Part shown: one piece after another, positions 43,628 to 52,589 of the stretch
Position numbering within the stretch: the stretch's first letter is position 1
Layout of the letters: each line of letters opens with the position of its first letter
From: JBBILO01 sp037444855
GTDB lineage: Bacteria; Patescibacteriota; Microgenomatia; UBA1406; GWC2-37-13
Assembly (NCBI GenBank): GCA_037444855.1
Contig: JBBILO010000003.1
Location: 14,807 to 78,806, forward strand
DNA: 64,000 nucleotides
Direction of reading: 5' to 3'
The notes under the pieces: model-generated
Seen by the model: only the letters and a program-made list of their open reading frames with translations
Databases searched by the model: none
What the model was told of the DNA's origin: nothing
Program-made: the position numbers and the translations under genes

Positions 43628-44493
43628 GGCTTCGATGAACTATTAGTATTGCTTGCTTGGTTAAGGCAATATCTCACTATCTCACTTGAAATACTAACAC
43701 CAGTGGGTGCCTCTGAGTTTTTAAATTCCATCGTATGATTAATCTCATTAATTAAATAACCATCTTTTGTCTCAAAAACATCCATCGCTAATATCCCCCC
43801 ACCAACCGCTAAAGCGGCTTTTTGGCAGATATTGATTAATTCTTGATTCAAAGGACAGTTGCTTGCTTTTCCTCCACGGGCAGTATTGGTAATCCAATGG
43901 CCAGATTGACGATAGATAGCACAAATTACCTCATCGCCAATGACAAATACTCGAATATCTTTCCCGTTTTTTTCAATAAATTTTTGCAGATAAAGAGCTT
44001 TATGATATGGTGCCGCTAGGGAAAACTTGTGTTCGACAATTGCCTCAAGTGTCTCCTCATCATTCACTTTAGCCATTAATCTTCCCCAAGAACCAAGAGG
44101 TGATTTAATCACTACTGGATAACCACCAAGAACCTCAACCGCCTTTTTAGCTTCCTCTAAAGAAAAAACCATCATAAAATCAACCGTCGGTACTTGATTT
44201 TTCTTAAGAAGAAGGGAGGTGACGAATTTATCTTCACAATTTTGAACTACTTGAGAGGAGTTGACGACTTTTACCCCAATTGATTCAAGAAAAAAGGTGG
44301 TATATCTCCCAAAAGTATTTGAAAGACATCGATTAAGAGCGATATCAAAATCAATATGAAATTGATTTTGATCAAGGATTAATTTCGTCACCTGATAAAG
44401 GCGAATCTCAACCCCTAGTTTTTTACTTGCATTAATAATCAATTTCTCATCTAAACGCAATAAATTGTAAAATAACCCTAATTTGATTTTCAT
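43624..44493 (-). CDS. lysX: LysW-aminoadipate ligase (LysX)
   Basis: ATP-grasp ligase, 289 residues. CEDKFVTSLLLKKNQVP, YPVVIKSPLGSWGRLMAKV, ICAIYRQSGHWITNTARGGK and the signature NEINHTMEFKNSEAPTGVSI are very close to Thermus LysX. It joins the alpha-amino group of the substrate to the C-terminal Glu of LysW. A Ser/Asn-rich tail ends it. It is coupled to lysY by a four-base overlap. Confidence 0.93.
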   Translation of the reverse strand: MKIKLGLFYNLLRLDEKLIINASKKLGVEIRLYQVTKLILDQNQFHIDFDIALNRCLSNTFGRYTTFFLESIGVKVVNSSQVVQNCEDKFVTSLLLKKNQVPTVDFMMVFSLEEAKKAVEVLGGYPVVIKSPLGSWGRLMAKVNDEETLEAIVEHKFSLAAPYHKALYLQKFIEKNGKDIRVFVIGDEVICAIYRQSGHWITNTARGGKASNCPLNQELINICQKAALAVGGGILAMDVFETKDGYLINEINHTMEFKNSEAPTGVSISSEIVRYCLNQASNTNSSSKP

Positions 44494-44521
44494 TTTCTAA
44501 AATCAATGTTAACCAATGGTA

Positions 44522-44692
44522 TTATTCACCCCAATCCTCCTCCACCGCTGGTGCTTCCTCCAGGATAACCTCTTTTTTTCCGACTTTCTTCACCACTAAA
44601 TTTACCCCACATTCTTTACAAGTAACAATTTCCGATTCTTCTGCCTCTTTTAATTTAAACTGAAAATCACACGTTGGACAAATAGCTTTCAT
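44522..44692 (-). CDS. lysW: Amino-group carrier protein LysW
   Basis: 56 residues, first gene of the operon. MKAICPTCDF followed by VTCKECGVNL gives the CPxC/CxxC(G) zinc knuckle, and the protein ends in EEDWGE, the conserved C-terminal EDWGE whose last Glu side chain carries the substrate. This is a textbook LysW. It precedes lysX by 28 bases and has a strong promoter upstream. Confidence 0.95.
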   Translation of the reverse strand: MKAICPTCDFQFKLKEAEESEIVTCKECGVNLVVKKVGKKEVILEEAPAVEEDWGE

Positions 44693-44724
44693 ATTGTTGT
44701 ATCAACTAAAAAAAATAAATATCG

Positions 44725-44754
44725 ATTATAATCTTGACCGACAACTGCTGTCAA
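44725..44754 (-). promoter_or_regulatory. Promoter of the LysW operon
   Basis: Minus strand: TTGACA (44754-44749), 18 bases, TATAAT (44730-44725). The spacer starts with an inverted pair GACA/TGTC (TTGACAGCAGTTGTC) that could be an operator, perhaps for the facing ACT-like regulator. Confidence 0.7.
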
Positions 44755-44787
44755 ATTTTTTAATAAAATTGAAAATTTTTTGATCTT

Positions 44788-44805
44788 ATGTTAAATTTTT
44801 AACAT
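44788..44805. promoter_or_regulatory. Palindrome over the start codon of the ACT-like gene
   Basis: Arms ATGTTAAA and TTTAACAT around two bases; the right arm contains the AT of the ATG at 44804. Possible autoregulatory operator or translation-blocking hairpin. Confidence 0.45.
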
Positions 44806-45454
44806 GATCACTATCCAAGACATCGTAGAAGAAATTATCAAAGACAATGTCACTTTTTACGAAGTTTTAGGTTTAAGATTTATCAATGCTTCAGCGTTAG
44901 CCAAAGAAATTCAACCACTAGTAGAAAAAAAACTTTTAAGAAAAATAAATTTAAATTCGATCATTGTCGCAATAGTTCGTTTAAAAAAAAAGATTAGCAA
45001 CCAACAAAATCAAAAAATAAAAATCTTTGATGAAACTACAGAAATTACTTTAAGAACCAATTTTACCGAACTGGTTTACTCCAATGAAGAGAAAATTATC
45101 AAAATTTTCTCCCAATTAAAAGTCAATCTCGAGAAAGAAAAAGAATTTTTTGCTTTCTCTAAAGGTTTTTATGAAATCACTTTCGTTGCCCCCCAAAAAT
45201 ACTTACACCCTATCATCAAAGAGTATCCTCTGTTTAAGAAAGCATTTGAAAATCTGAGCGTCATTTCGATTAAATTACCAGAAAAAGTGGTCGCCATTCC
45301 CGGTGTTTATTACCGAATTCTTCAATTTATTGCTTATGAAAAAATACCGCTAGTTGAAATTTTTTCCACTTACACTGAATTTATTCTCATCGTGAATGAA
45401 AAATTTGAAGATCAGCTTCTTCAAGCTATTAAAAAAGTAATCCGCATTCTCTAA
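44804..45454 (+). CDS. ACT-like domain protein, probable amino-acid-responsive regulator
   Basis: 216 residues. The N-terminal part (ITIQDIVEEIIKDNVTFYEV) is helical and may be a degenerate DNA-binding domain. The C-terminal part has two beta-alpha-beta units; the last, VAIPGVYYRILQFIAYEKIP followed by VEIFSTYTEFILIVNEKFED, fits an ACT domain as in aspartate kinases and amino-acid sensors. It is divergent from lysW, sharing a 111-base control region, so it probably senses the end product of that pathway. The regulatory role is inferred. Confidence 0.6.
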   Translation: MITIQDIVEEIIKDNVTFYEVLGLRFINASALAKEIQPLVEKKLLRKINLNSIIVAIVRLKKKISNQQNQKIKIFDETTEITLRTNFTELVYSNEEKIIKIFSQLKVNLEKEKEFFAFSKGFYEITFVAPQKYLHPIIKEYPLFKKAFENLSVISIKLPEKVVAIPGVYYRILQFIAYEKIPLVEIFSTYTEFILIVNEKFEDQLLQAIKKVIRIL

Positions 45455-45458
45455 AGTT

Positions 45459-46238
45459 TTAGGTCTTAAAGAGCCAGCCTATAAAATATCCAATAAAGGC
45501 AGAAATCATACCAATTATCGCAATCTCCAGGCCACTTTTGATTAAATTTCGACCAAGTGTCTTTCTAGCTTTTATGTAGCCTAAAATAAACAAACTAATA
45601 AAGGAAAAAACAACGGCAAGTATCATACTTAGCTGGACTGAAAAAACGAAAAATGGAAGTACTGGAACTAAAGAACCCATTAAAGAAGAACTACCAACAG
45701 TGATTGCCTTGGGCAAGGCTTGTTTTCGATCAATCGCCTCAAGCTTTAACTCTTGTTCCATCATCACCTTCAACCAATTTTCTTTTTTGCTGGTAATTTT
45801 ATTAACAATATCGTCCAAAATTTTTCCCTTAAAGCCGTAGTTCTCATACATTGCTCGCAGTTCCTCTTTCTCTCCTTCCGGATAATTTTCAATCTCCCAT
45901 TTTTCCCTTTCTAACTCAGACTGATAATAATCGGCTTCTGCCAAAGTTGAGGTATAAGCCACTGCCGCCATGGCCACTGATTCAGCAAAAGTCGCTGCCA
46001 AACCGGCGACAATGACAATCTTCGATGAAACCGTTGCCGCCGCCATCCCTAAAACAATGCCTAAAACATTGACTAAACCGTCTTGAAAACCCAAAATCAC
46101 CTCAGGCAGACTAAAATTTCTTAGATGAGCCTCATTATGATGAATCGCCTGATGAATGGCTTTTTTTTGATGAGAGAGATAAAGCTTGCTGATATTCCTT
46201 TTTAAAAATGCCTGCCTGGCTTTTTCTACTCTAGACAT
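45459..46238 (-). CDS. VIT1/CCC1-family iron/manganese transporter-like protein
   Basis: 259 residues. LPEVILGFQDGLVNVLGIVL and the helix pair around AAVAYTSTLAEADYYQSELE are characteristic: residues of the first helix bind metal and a charged cytoplasmic hairpin (EREKWEIENYPEGEKEELRA) follows. The C-terminal three helices complete a five-helix protein. It probably moves Fe(II) or Mn(II) out of the cytoplasm. Confidence 0.88.
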   Translation of the reverse strand: MSRVEKARQAFLKRNISKLYLSHQKKAIHQAIHHNEAHLRNFSLPEVILGFQDGLVNVLGIVLGMAAATVSSKIVIVAGLAATFAESVAMAAVAYTSTLAEADYYQSELEREKWEIENYPEGEKEELRAMYENYGFKGKILDDIVNKITSKKENWLKVMMEQELKLEAIDRKQALPKAITVGSSSLMGSLVPVLPFFVFSVQLSMILAVVFSFISLFILGYIKARKTLGRNLIKSGLEIAIIGMISAFIGYFIGWLFKT

Positions 46239-46259
46239 AATAAAAAATTAAAAATAAAA

Positions 46260-46410
46260 CAATCAATCAAGATTCCCGCTTTCACCAAGTTTAGACTTGG
46301 TTTTCGCCAAATTGAGATTCCCGCTTTCGCTGGAATGACAAGGAAACTAGAGGAAATGGCGATCAGGTTTTATGTCATTCCCGACTTAATCGGGAATCTC
46401 TTTTAACTTT
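46260..46410. repeat. REP-like repeats (attcccg family)
   Basis: Two units: gattcccgctttcgctggaa (about 46312) and a hairpin at 46377-46397 with arms ATTCCCGA and TCGGGAAT around cttaa. The latter recurs identically at 56917-56937. Confidence 0.75.
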
Positions 46411-46464
46411 TTTTAACTGATTTCAATACGCAAACCCGATAACTCGCAAACTCGCTAACCGATA

Positions 46465-46935
46465 TCATTTATAATACTCCTTGACCTGAAACAAGAAATA
46501 TAGCGACAGACCAGTGCCGATAATTAATCCGCCTAAATAAAAACGGATTAAACTCGAAACTCCTCCCAATAGGGCAGCGTAATATAGATACTGCCAGCCT
46601 TTTTTTGCTCTTTTAAAAAGGGGGGAAACCGCAAGAGCAATAAAGACTAATTGGGCCGCAGCGAATAAAACCCCAATTAAATAACTCAGCCCTAAAAACG
46701 GCCGACCGGTCATCATCCCGCCCATTGTTCCAAAAGGGACAACGAAAGTGCCTAAACCAAAAGCGGCTAAAACTGTTGGCGCCAAGACAATCACTCCAAG
46801 AATTGCTAAATAAGGAGAGATTTTAACAAGAAACTCTTTCCAGTCTTTTGGCAAACTAGGTGCTTTTTCACGCAAATATTTATCTAACAGGGCTTCCAAC
46901 TGCCCCATAATTTTGAAAAAATCTGATTGAGACAT
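46465..46935 (-). CDS. Four-helix integral membrane protein of unknown function
   Basis: 156 residues: a soluble amphipathic head (FFKIMGQLEALLDKYLREKA), then four membrane helices with a Gly/Met-rich loop (VVPFGTMGGMMTGRPFLGLS). Homologues of this plan are common in CPR genomes, but no function is known to me. It stands alone between repeat-rich gaps. Confidence 0.55.
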   Translation of the reverse strand: MSQSDFFKIMGQLEALLDKYLREKAPSLPKDWKEFLVKISPYLAILGVIVLAPTVLAAFGLGTFVVPFGTMGGMMTGRPFLGLSYLIGVLFAAAQLVFIALAVSPLFKRAKKGWQYLYYAALLGGVSSLIRFYLGGLIIGTGLSLYFLFQVKEYYK

Positions 46936-47330
46936 AGGTTTTAAAAATTGATAATTAAGATAATTATAAATAATAAATCCTAAATTCTAAACTCTGAATC
47001 CTAAACAAAAAGATAAAGAAATCCCTTCGGGATTATAAATACTATTTAATTGTTTCGTTGTTTAATTGCTCAATTGCTTTTTTACATCTTTACACTTTTA
47101 CACTTTTCTGACTGATTTCAACTGATTCCTACTGATTGCAACCGATTTTAACTAATTTCAACCTTTATTCTCTTTTACACTCCTTTATACTTTTATACTT
47201 TAAAACCAATTTTAAACTAATTCCATGCCAATTTCAGACTAATTCATGTAACATTTTAACTACGACCGTTTCTAAAATGTTTCATAAATAACAAAAGTTT
47301 TTAAAATTTTAATTTTTTTTATTTTATTCG
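46936..47330. repeat. Word-repeat intergenic stretch
   Basis: Tandem words dominate: cctaaattctaaac, atcccttcgggatta (about 47027), acatctttacacttttacac, and a run of (a)ctgattt(c/t)aac units at about 47110-47165. No gene is visible. Confidence 0.55.
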
Positions 47331-47874
47331 CTATTTTAACATTGATAAAATTTCTGTTCCTAATAAAGGATGCGGATTGTGTGGTGTTTTTCCCCTCGCT
47401 TCCATTAATCGTGTAAAATCAACTAAAGTTTGAGCGATTGCAGCGTTTAACCCCTTCATAATAACTTTCAACAGTTGGAAATCTTCTTTGAAAATTTTGA
47501 TCATTCAGAGACCAATTTTTATGTAATGGTACCGATGTAAATAATAAACAACCCACTGAATAATATCCAAATTTAGGCCCTACTCTCACACGGTGGTGAC
47601 CATCAATAAGAGTTAATTTATAAAATTCTTCTTCTTGAATACCAACAATAGCAGATTTAGAAAATTCTACCGGCAAAGCACAAACAATGAGAGGGTCAAC
47701 AATAGTCGGATTTTCAAATTGTCAAAGTCTGGCGGAGGCTTGCAATTTATTTTTAGAGTATTCTGAAGGCGGTTGTATTCCATAAAGTTGATAAACAGGT
47801 ACGACTATCTTTCCTAAGGCAATTTCTTCAAGTCTTGGAAATCGATCAATTAAATAATAAACACGTCTTTCCAT
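47331..47874 (-). pseudogene. Decayed ParB/sulfiredoxin-like domain protein
   Basis: From an ATG at 47874 the frame reads MERRVYYLIDRFPRLEEIAL, hits TGA at about 47724, then continues in frame with QFENPTIVDPLIV and YKLTLIDGHHRVRVG, the ParB-like (vDGxHR) motif. Near 47435 a one-base shift is needed to recover a sensible C-terminus (LNAAIAQTLVDFTRLMEARG, then NPHPLLGTEILSML). One stop plus one frameshift indicate decay. The stop lies in a ggcggaggct word, possibly an inserted repeat. Confidence 0.6.
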
Positions 47875-47952
47875 AAAGCTTTTATTATATAAAAAATGTA
47901 TTTTATTATGTTTTGAGTTTAAAGTTTAATGTTTAATGCTTACAATTATAAG

Positions 47953-50091
47953 ATGACCGATAAAGAAATCGTCCAAATTATTCTTGAAAAAAACGGTTTT
48001 TCTGATCTCAATCCGGTACAAAAAGAAGCTATTAACACCGGTCTTTTTCAAAATAAAAATTTAGTCATCGCTGCCCCAACCTCAAGTGGCAAAACCTTAA
48101 TCGCTGAACTGGCTCTTGTTAACACTGTCTTAAATAAAAGAAAAAAAGTTGTTTATCTTTCCCCGCTTGTTGCCTTAGCTCGAGAAAAATATCAGGAGTT
48201 TAAAAATAAATATCACAATTTAGGGATAAAAGTCGCTCTCTCGGTTGGCAATTATGACTCTGACGATCAATGGTTGGCCCATTATCATGCTTTAATTACC
48301 TCATATGAAAAAATGGATTCACTCCTTCGTCATCAACCTCCGTGGCTGAATGAAATTGGTTTAATTATTGTTGATGAAATCCATACTTTAAACGATGTCA
48401 GCCGTGGCCCAACTTTGGAAATATTATTAACAATCTTAAAAGAAAATTTGCATCACCTTCAAATTTTGGCTTTAAGCGCCACTATCAAAAACGCCGAAGA
48501 TCTGGCTGACTGGCTTAAAGCGCAAGTCGTTTTTTCTACCTATCGCCCGACCCCTCTTTATCGGGGCATCGCCTATCAAAATGAGATTGATTTTCCTGAT
48601 TTTAAAAAATATTCTCTCAATCCTAATCTTCCTTTTGAAGAAGCCATCGTTGAAGATACCTTAATGATGAAAAAGCAGATGATTTTTTTTCTTTCTTCAA
48701 GAAGAAATACCGAAAGTTTAGCCAAAAGATTGACAAAATTTATCCCGTTTTTTTTAACCGCTGAAGAAAAAGAAAAGTTAAAAGAGCTGGCGTTAAAAAT
48801 TGAGACAGTATTAGAACAACCCACTGAACAGTGTCAAAAATTAGCCGAGTGTGTGAAAAAAGGAGTTTCTTTTTATCACTCCGGTCTTCTTTTTCAACAA
48901 AAAGAAATGATTGAGGAGGCGTATCGAAAGAAATTAATCAAAGTAATTACTTCAACCACGGCTCTAGCCATCGGCATCAATTTGCCTAACTTTCGAGCGG
49001 TGATTCGTGACACCAAACGTTATTTAGCTGGTCTTGGATCGGTTTATTTACCGGCGATTGAGGTTGAGCAGATGTTTGGCCGCAGTGGTCGACCGGCCTA
49101 TGATCAGTGGGGAGAAGGCATTTTGTATGCTCGATATCAACAGGAATTAAAAGAACTAACTGATCTTTATCTTCAAGGAGCAATGGAAGAAATCTCAAGC
49201 AAAATTGAGTCGGAGAACAGTCTTCGCCTTCATCTTTTATCCCTAATCGCCAATCGTTTTTGTCAAACCAAAGAATCCATTTATCAATTTTTACAAAAAA
49301 CTTTTTTTGGTTTTAAATACGACGTCTCTTTCTTAAAAGAAAAAACTGAGGAGGTTTTGGAAAAACTAAAAGAATGGAATTTTATTTATCAAAAACAAAA
49401 TCTTGACGGAGAGGAAATCATCGCCACCACCACTTTAGGCAAACGCGTCTCTCAGCTTTATCTTGACCCTTTAACTGCCCATATCTTAATAGACAATCTC
49501 CTTTCTTTAGATAAAGAAAAAATCCTTCCTTTTACTTTTTTTTGCCTTTTAGCCCAAACTCAAGAATTAAAACCATCGCCAAATCTTTTAGTTGACGATG
49601 TTGAGACAATTGAAAAACAGATTTTGAAAAACAAAGAAAAATTTTTCTTTGATATTCCCGATGAGTTTGAAGATGAATATGAAGAATTTTTAAAAGAGGC
49701 GAAATTAGCCACCATTTTTTATTTTTGGATCAACGAAGCCCAAGACGAGTATCTCTTTCAAAACTTTAAAATCAGTCCGGGCGATCTTCGCTCGCGACTG
49801 GAAATCAGTGATTGGTTATTGTATTCAATCGTTGAATTAAGTAAATTAATCGATATCGATAAAGAAATCAGAAAATTTTTAAAACAACTACGAGTAAGAA
49901 TGAAATACGGTGTAAAAGAAGAACTTTTGGAATTGGTAAAATTAAAAGGCATCGGGCGAGTAAGAGCAAGAGCACTTTTTAATGCCGGAATTAAAACGAT
50001 GGCTGATGTTAAAAAAGCAAAAAACGAAACCCTGGCAAAAATCTTAAAAAGCCAAGCCATTGCTGAAGCTTTAAAACGCCAAGCCACCTAA
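47953..50091 (+). CDS. Ski2-like/Hel308-type superfamily 2 helicase
   Basis: 712 residues from MTDKEIVQII; the ATG at 47929 lies in an intergenic word. Walker A APTSSGKT (41-49), DEIH (141-144), LALSAT, and motif VI region VEQMFGRSGRPAYDQWGEG are intact. A winged-helix/ratchet region follows and a helix-hairpin-helix (LVKLKGIGRVRARALFNAGI) closes it, the Hel308 layout. Such enzymes unwind DNA forks; this group is more usual in archaea, so transfer is possible. Confidence 0.9.
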   Translation: MTDKEIVQIILEKNGFSDLNPVQKEAINTGLFQNKNLVIAAPTSSGKTLIAELALVNTVLNKRKKVVYLSPLVALAREKYQEFKNKYHNLGIKVALSVGNYDSDDQWLAHYHALITSYEKMDSLLRHQPPWLNEIGLIIVDEIHTLNDVSRGPTLEILLTILKENLHHLQILALSATIKNAEDLADWLKAQVVFSTYRPTPLYRGIAYQNEIDFPDFKKYSLNPNLPFEEAIVEDTLMMKKQMIFFLSSRRNTESLAKRLTKFIPFFLTAEEKEKLKELALKIETVLEQPTEQCQKLAECVKKGVSFYHSGLLFQQKEMIEEAYRKKLIKVITSTTALAIGINLPNFRAVIRDTKRYLAGLGSVYLPAIEVEQMFGRSGRPAYDQWGEGILYARYQQELKELTDLYLQGAMEEISSKIESENSLRLHLLSLIANRFCQTKESIYQFLQKTFFGFKYDVSFLKEKTEEVLEKLKEWNFIYQKQNLDGEEIIATTTLGKRVSQLYLDPLTAHILIDNLLSLDKEKILPFTFFCLLAQTQELKPSPNLLVDDVETIEKQILKNKEKFFFDIPDEFEDEYEEFLKEAKLATIFYFWINEAQDEYLFQNFKISPGDLRSRLEISDWLLYSIVELSKLIDIDKEIRKFLKQLRVRMKYGVKEELLELVKLKGIGRVRARALFNAGIKTMADVKKAKNETLAKILKSQAIAEALKRQAT

Positions 50092-50123
50092 TTTTTCTAA
50101 CCTCGCAGGTTTGGAATGACTTG

Positions 50124-51464
50124 TCACATCAACCCATTCTCTATTATCTCCCGAATTTTCTCAAAAAATCTCTCCATCACCCAAAGATTATGATAAGTCG
50201 CTAAAGAATAACCCAAAAGCTCTTTTTGTTTAAACAGATGATGAAGGTATGATTTGGTAAAATTCTGACAAACACAACAAGAACAATTCTTATCAACTGG
50301 CGACAAATCATCCCGATACTTTCCTCTTAAAATATCAATCTCTTCCCAAACAACTTTGAACTTTGCCCTCCGAATCGGAGGGTTAACTTTTAACTGATAA
50401 ATTGTCCCCATTCTTGCCAATCTTGTTGGCTCAACACAGTCAAAAGTATCAACCCCATACTTCACTAAATCTAAAATATCATCGAACTGACCAACACCCA
50501 AAAGATGAACTGGTCGATCGTTTGGTAGATAATCGGCGACCCAACGGACTTGATCTCTCATCTCTCTTTTTGACTCGCCAACCGAAACACCGCCAATTGC
50601 TACCCCATCAACAGGCTGATCAACAACAAACTGAGCAGATTTTTTTCTTAAACCCTCAAACGCCCCACCCTGTATAACTCCATAGAGGTATTGGTTATTG
50701 ATAAATTTTGATTTATAACCCCTAAAAAGGGTCACATTTTGCCTTTTGAGTTTTAAATTGTGATTTTGACTGTTGACTTTTGACTTTTGACTTTTTTTTA
50801 TGCATCTTTCTAACCACCGATGCGTCCTCTCAGTCGCTTCTTTGGCATATCGATAATCAACGCCATAAGAAATGCACTCATCAAAAGCCATAATAATATC
50901 AGCGCCAATTTGTCTTTGATACTCCATTGATCTTTCCGGGGTAAACTCAATTAAACGTCCATCAAACGTTGAGCGAAACTTAACTCCATCTTCGGAAATT
51001 TTTAATAAAAGAGGTAAATTGACAAAGTTGTTATCAGTCTTTGGAAGCGAAGATGACTTTTTTGAGACAATCGCCTGGGGGTTCCCCCGAGCATTGTCGG
51101 GGGTGAGGCGGCCGAGAAAAACGGTATCGAGTATCTTATTTTTTCCTCTTCCTAAAGAAAAGACCTGAAATCCTCCAGAATCGCTCATTAAAGGAATTTT
51201 CAAATTGGCATAATGATGAATCCCACCAATCTTTGCTAACACTTCAGCGCCCGGATGATCAATCAAATGATAAGTGTTAACAAAGGCTACCTGAATCCCA
51301 ATTTCTTTGACCAATTCCGGCCAAAGAGATTTAATTGTTCCTTTAGTCGCCACTGGAACAAATGCTGGTGTCTTGATCACTCCATGATCCGTTCGGATTT
51401 CTCCTAATCGCGCTTTTGATTTTTTTGATTGAAACAAAACCTTAAAAAATTTTTCTTGTTTCAT
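50124..51464 (-). CDS. tgt: tRNA-guanine transglycosylase with repeat-derived insertions
   Basis: Exchanges guanine 34 in GUN-anticodon tRNAs for a queuosine precursor. LMSDSGGFQVFSLG (catalytic Asp region), IMAFDECISYG, LYGVIQGGAFEGLR, IGGVSVGE and the zinc site CSCCVCQNFTKSYLHHL are present. At 446 residues it is about 65-75 longer than usual. Three insertions explain this: about 51000-51117 (with a GC-rich hairpin at 51084-51103), about 50690-50800 (words such as ttgacttttgac) and 50355-50395 (a ccctccga palindrome). It is four bases from queA. Confidence 0.93.
   Translation of the reverse strand: MKQEKFFKVLFQSKKSKARLGEIRTDHGVIKTPAFVPVATKGTIKSLWPELVKEIGIQVAFVNTYHLIDHPGAEVLAKIGGIHHYANLKIPLMSDSGGFQVFSLGRGKNKILDTVFLGRLTPDNARGNPQAIVSKKSSSLPKTDNNFVNLPLLLKISEDGVKFRSTFDGRLIEFTPERSMEYQRQIGADIIMAFDECISYGVDYRYAKEATERTHRWLERCIKKSQKSKVNSQNHNLKLKRQNVTLFRGYKSKFINNQYLYGVIQGGAFEGLRKKSAQFVVDQPVDGVAIGGVSVGESKREMRDQVRWVADYLPNDRPVHLLGVGQFDDILDLVKYGVDTFDCVEPTRLARMGTIYQLKVNPPIRRAKFKVVWEEIDILRGKYRDDLSPVDKNCSCCVCQNFTKSYLHHLFKQKELLGYSLATYHNLWVMERFFEKIREIIENGLM
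50366..50382. repeat. Palindromic repeat, ccctccga family, translated inside tgt
   Basis: The same 17 bases as at 31959-31975, read in frame as part of NPPIRRAKF. Confidence 0.8.
51084..51103. repeat. GC-rich hairpin inside tgt
   Basis: Arms CCCCCGA and TCGGGGG around gcattg, strikingly GC-rich for this AT-rich genome and lying in a non-conserved loop of Tgt. Confidence 0.75.
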
Positions 51465-51467
51465 GTC

Positions 51468-52493
51468 TTATAAAATTAACATCGCGTCGCCAAAAGAATA
51501 AAAACGAAAATTATTTTTTATAGCCAAATTATACAACTCAACCAAACTTCTTTTAGCTTTTTTATATCGAAGAAAGGCTTCAACTAGCATCATTAAAGAA
51601 GACTGAGGTAAATGAAAATTGGTAATCAAGATATCGACCATTTTGAAATCAAACGGTGGATAGATAAAAAGATCAGTTTGACCGAATAATTGATTCATTT
51701 TTATCACCGACTCCAAAGTCCTTACCGTTGTTGTTCCAACCGCGATTAATTTTTTTCCTTCATTTCTTAAGTGATTGATCGTATCCCATGTTTTTTTATC
51801 AACCTGGAAATATTCTTGATGAAGTCTTTCCTCTTTTAAGTTTGCTTCAGTTAAAGGAGCAAATGTTCCCAATCCAACATGTAAAGTAATAAAAAATTTT
51901 TCTATTCCTTTTTTTTCTAATTTTTTAAACACCCGGTGAGTGAAGTGTAATGAAGCGGTTGGTGCCGCCACTGATCCTTCTTTTTTGCCAAAAATCGTTT
52001 GATATTTTTTTCTTAACTCATTCTCTGAAAGAGAAGTGTTTCTTAAATATAATGGAATGGGCATGTTTCCATAACGACGAATTAAATAAAATAATTTTTC
52101 TTTAGAAAACTTGTATTGTCCGCTGAAAATATTTTTTTCTTGACTAATGAGAACCAAATAATTTTTCTGATCAAAAAATAATTTTTCACCGATTATAACT
52201 TTTCGATCAACCATTATCTCTATTTGATTGTCTTCGATTTCCAAAAAAACCACCTCAACTTTTCCGCCAGTAACTCGTCTCAATGTTAACCGCGCTGGAA
52301 TGACTTTCGTATCGTTTAAAACTAAAAAGGAACTAGTGGGCAAATATTGATCCAAGTGAAAAAATTTATCAAAAAAAATTTCATTGGTTTTTGTTTGATA
52401 GATAAAAAGTTTTGAGGTGTCACGTGGCTTTGCCGGCGTTTGAGCGATTAAATTTTGAGGCAGAAAATAATAAAAGTCTTTTTTCTTAATCAT
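51468..52493 (-). CDS. queA: S-adenosylmethionine:tRNA ribosyltransferase-isomerase
   Basis: Adds the cyclopentene part of queuosine from the ribosyl group of SAM. LPQNLIAQTPAKPRDTSKLF, VLNDTKVIPARL, GSVAAPTASLHFT, LHVGLGTFAPL, GKKLIAVGTTTVRTLES and ITNFHLPQSSLMMLVEAFL are all canonical, and 341 residues is the usual length. Co-transcribed with tgt. Confidence 0.96.
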   Translation of the reverse strand: MIKKKDFYYFLPQNLIAQTPAKPRDTSKLFIYQTKTNEIFFDKFFHLDQYLPTSSFLVLNDTKVIPARLTLRRVTGGKVEVVFLEIEDNQIEIMVDRKVIIGEKLFFDQKNYLVLISQEKNIFSGQYKFSKEKLFYLIRRYGNMPIPLYLRNTSLSENELRKKYQTIFGKKEGSVAAPTASLHFTHRVFKKLEKKGIEKFFITLHVGLGTFAPLTEANLKEERLHQEYFQVDKKTWDTINHLRNEGKKLIAVGTTTVRTLESVIKMNQLFGQTDLFIYPPFDFKMVDILITNFHLPQSSLMMLVEAFLRYKKAKRSLVELYNLAIKNNFRFYSFGDAMLIL

Positions 52494-52528
52494 TATTCTT
52501 TTATTTTAATCTACGTAATGAAAAAATG

Positions 52529-52563
52529 TCCTTCTAAAGGACAGTCCTTCTAAGGGACAGTCT
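52529..52563. repeat. Short tandem gtccttctaa repeat
   Basis: Two tandem copies of a unit starting gtccttctaa and ending ggaca, each able to form a small hairpin (GTCCTT/AAGGAC), between tpiA and queA. Confidence 0.55.
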
Positions 52564-52589
52564 CTTTCTAGATCTCTTTCGAGTAATTT

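Noticed and set aside
47722..47724. TGA read as a sense codon (genetic code 25), as in some CPR groups
   Set aside because: TGA is used as the normal stop in many intact genes here (for example the end of lysY), and the same gene also has a frameshift.
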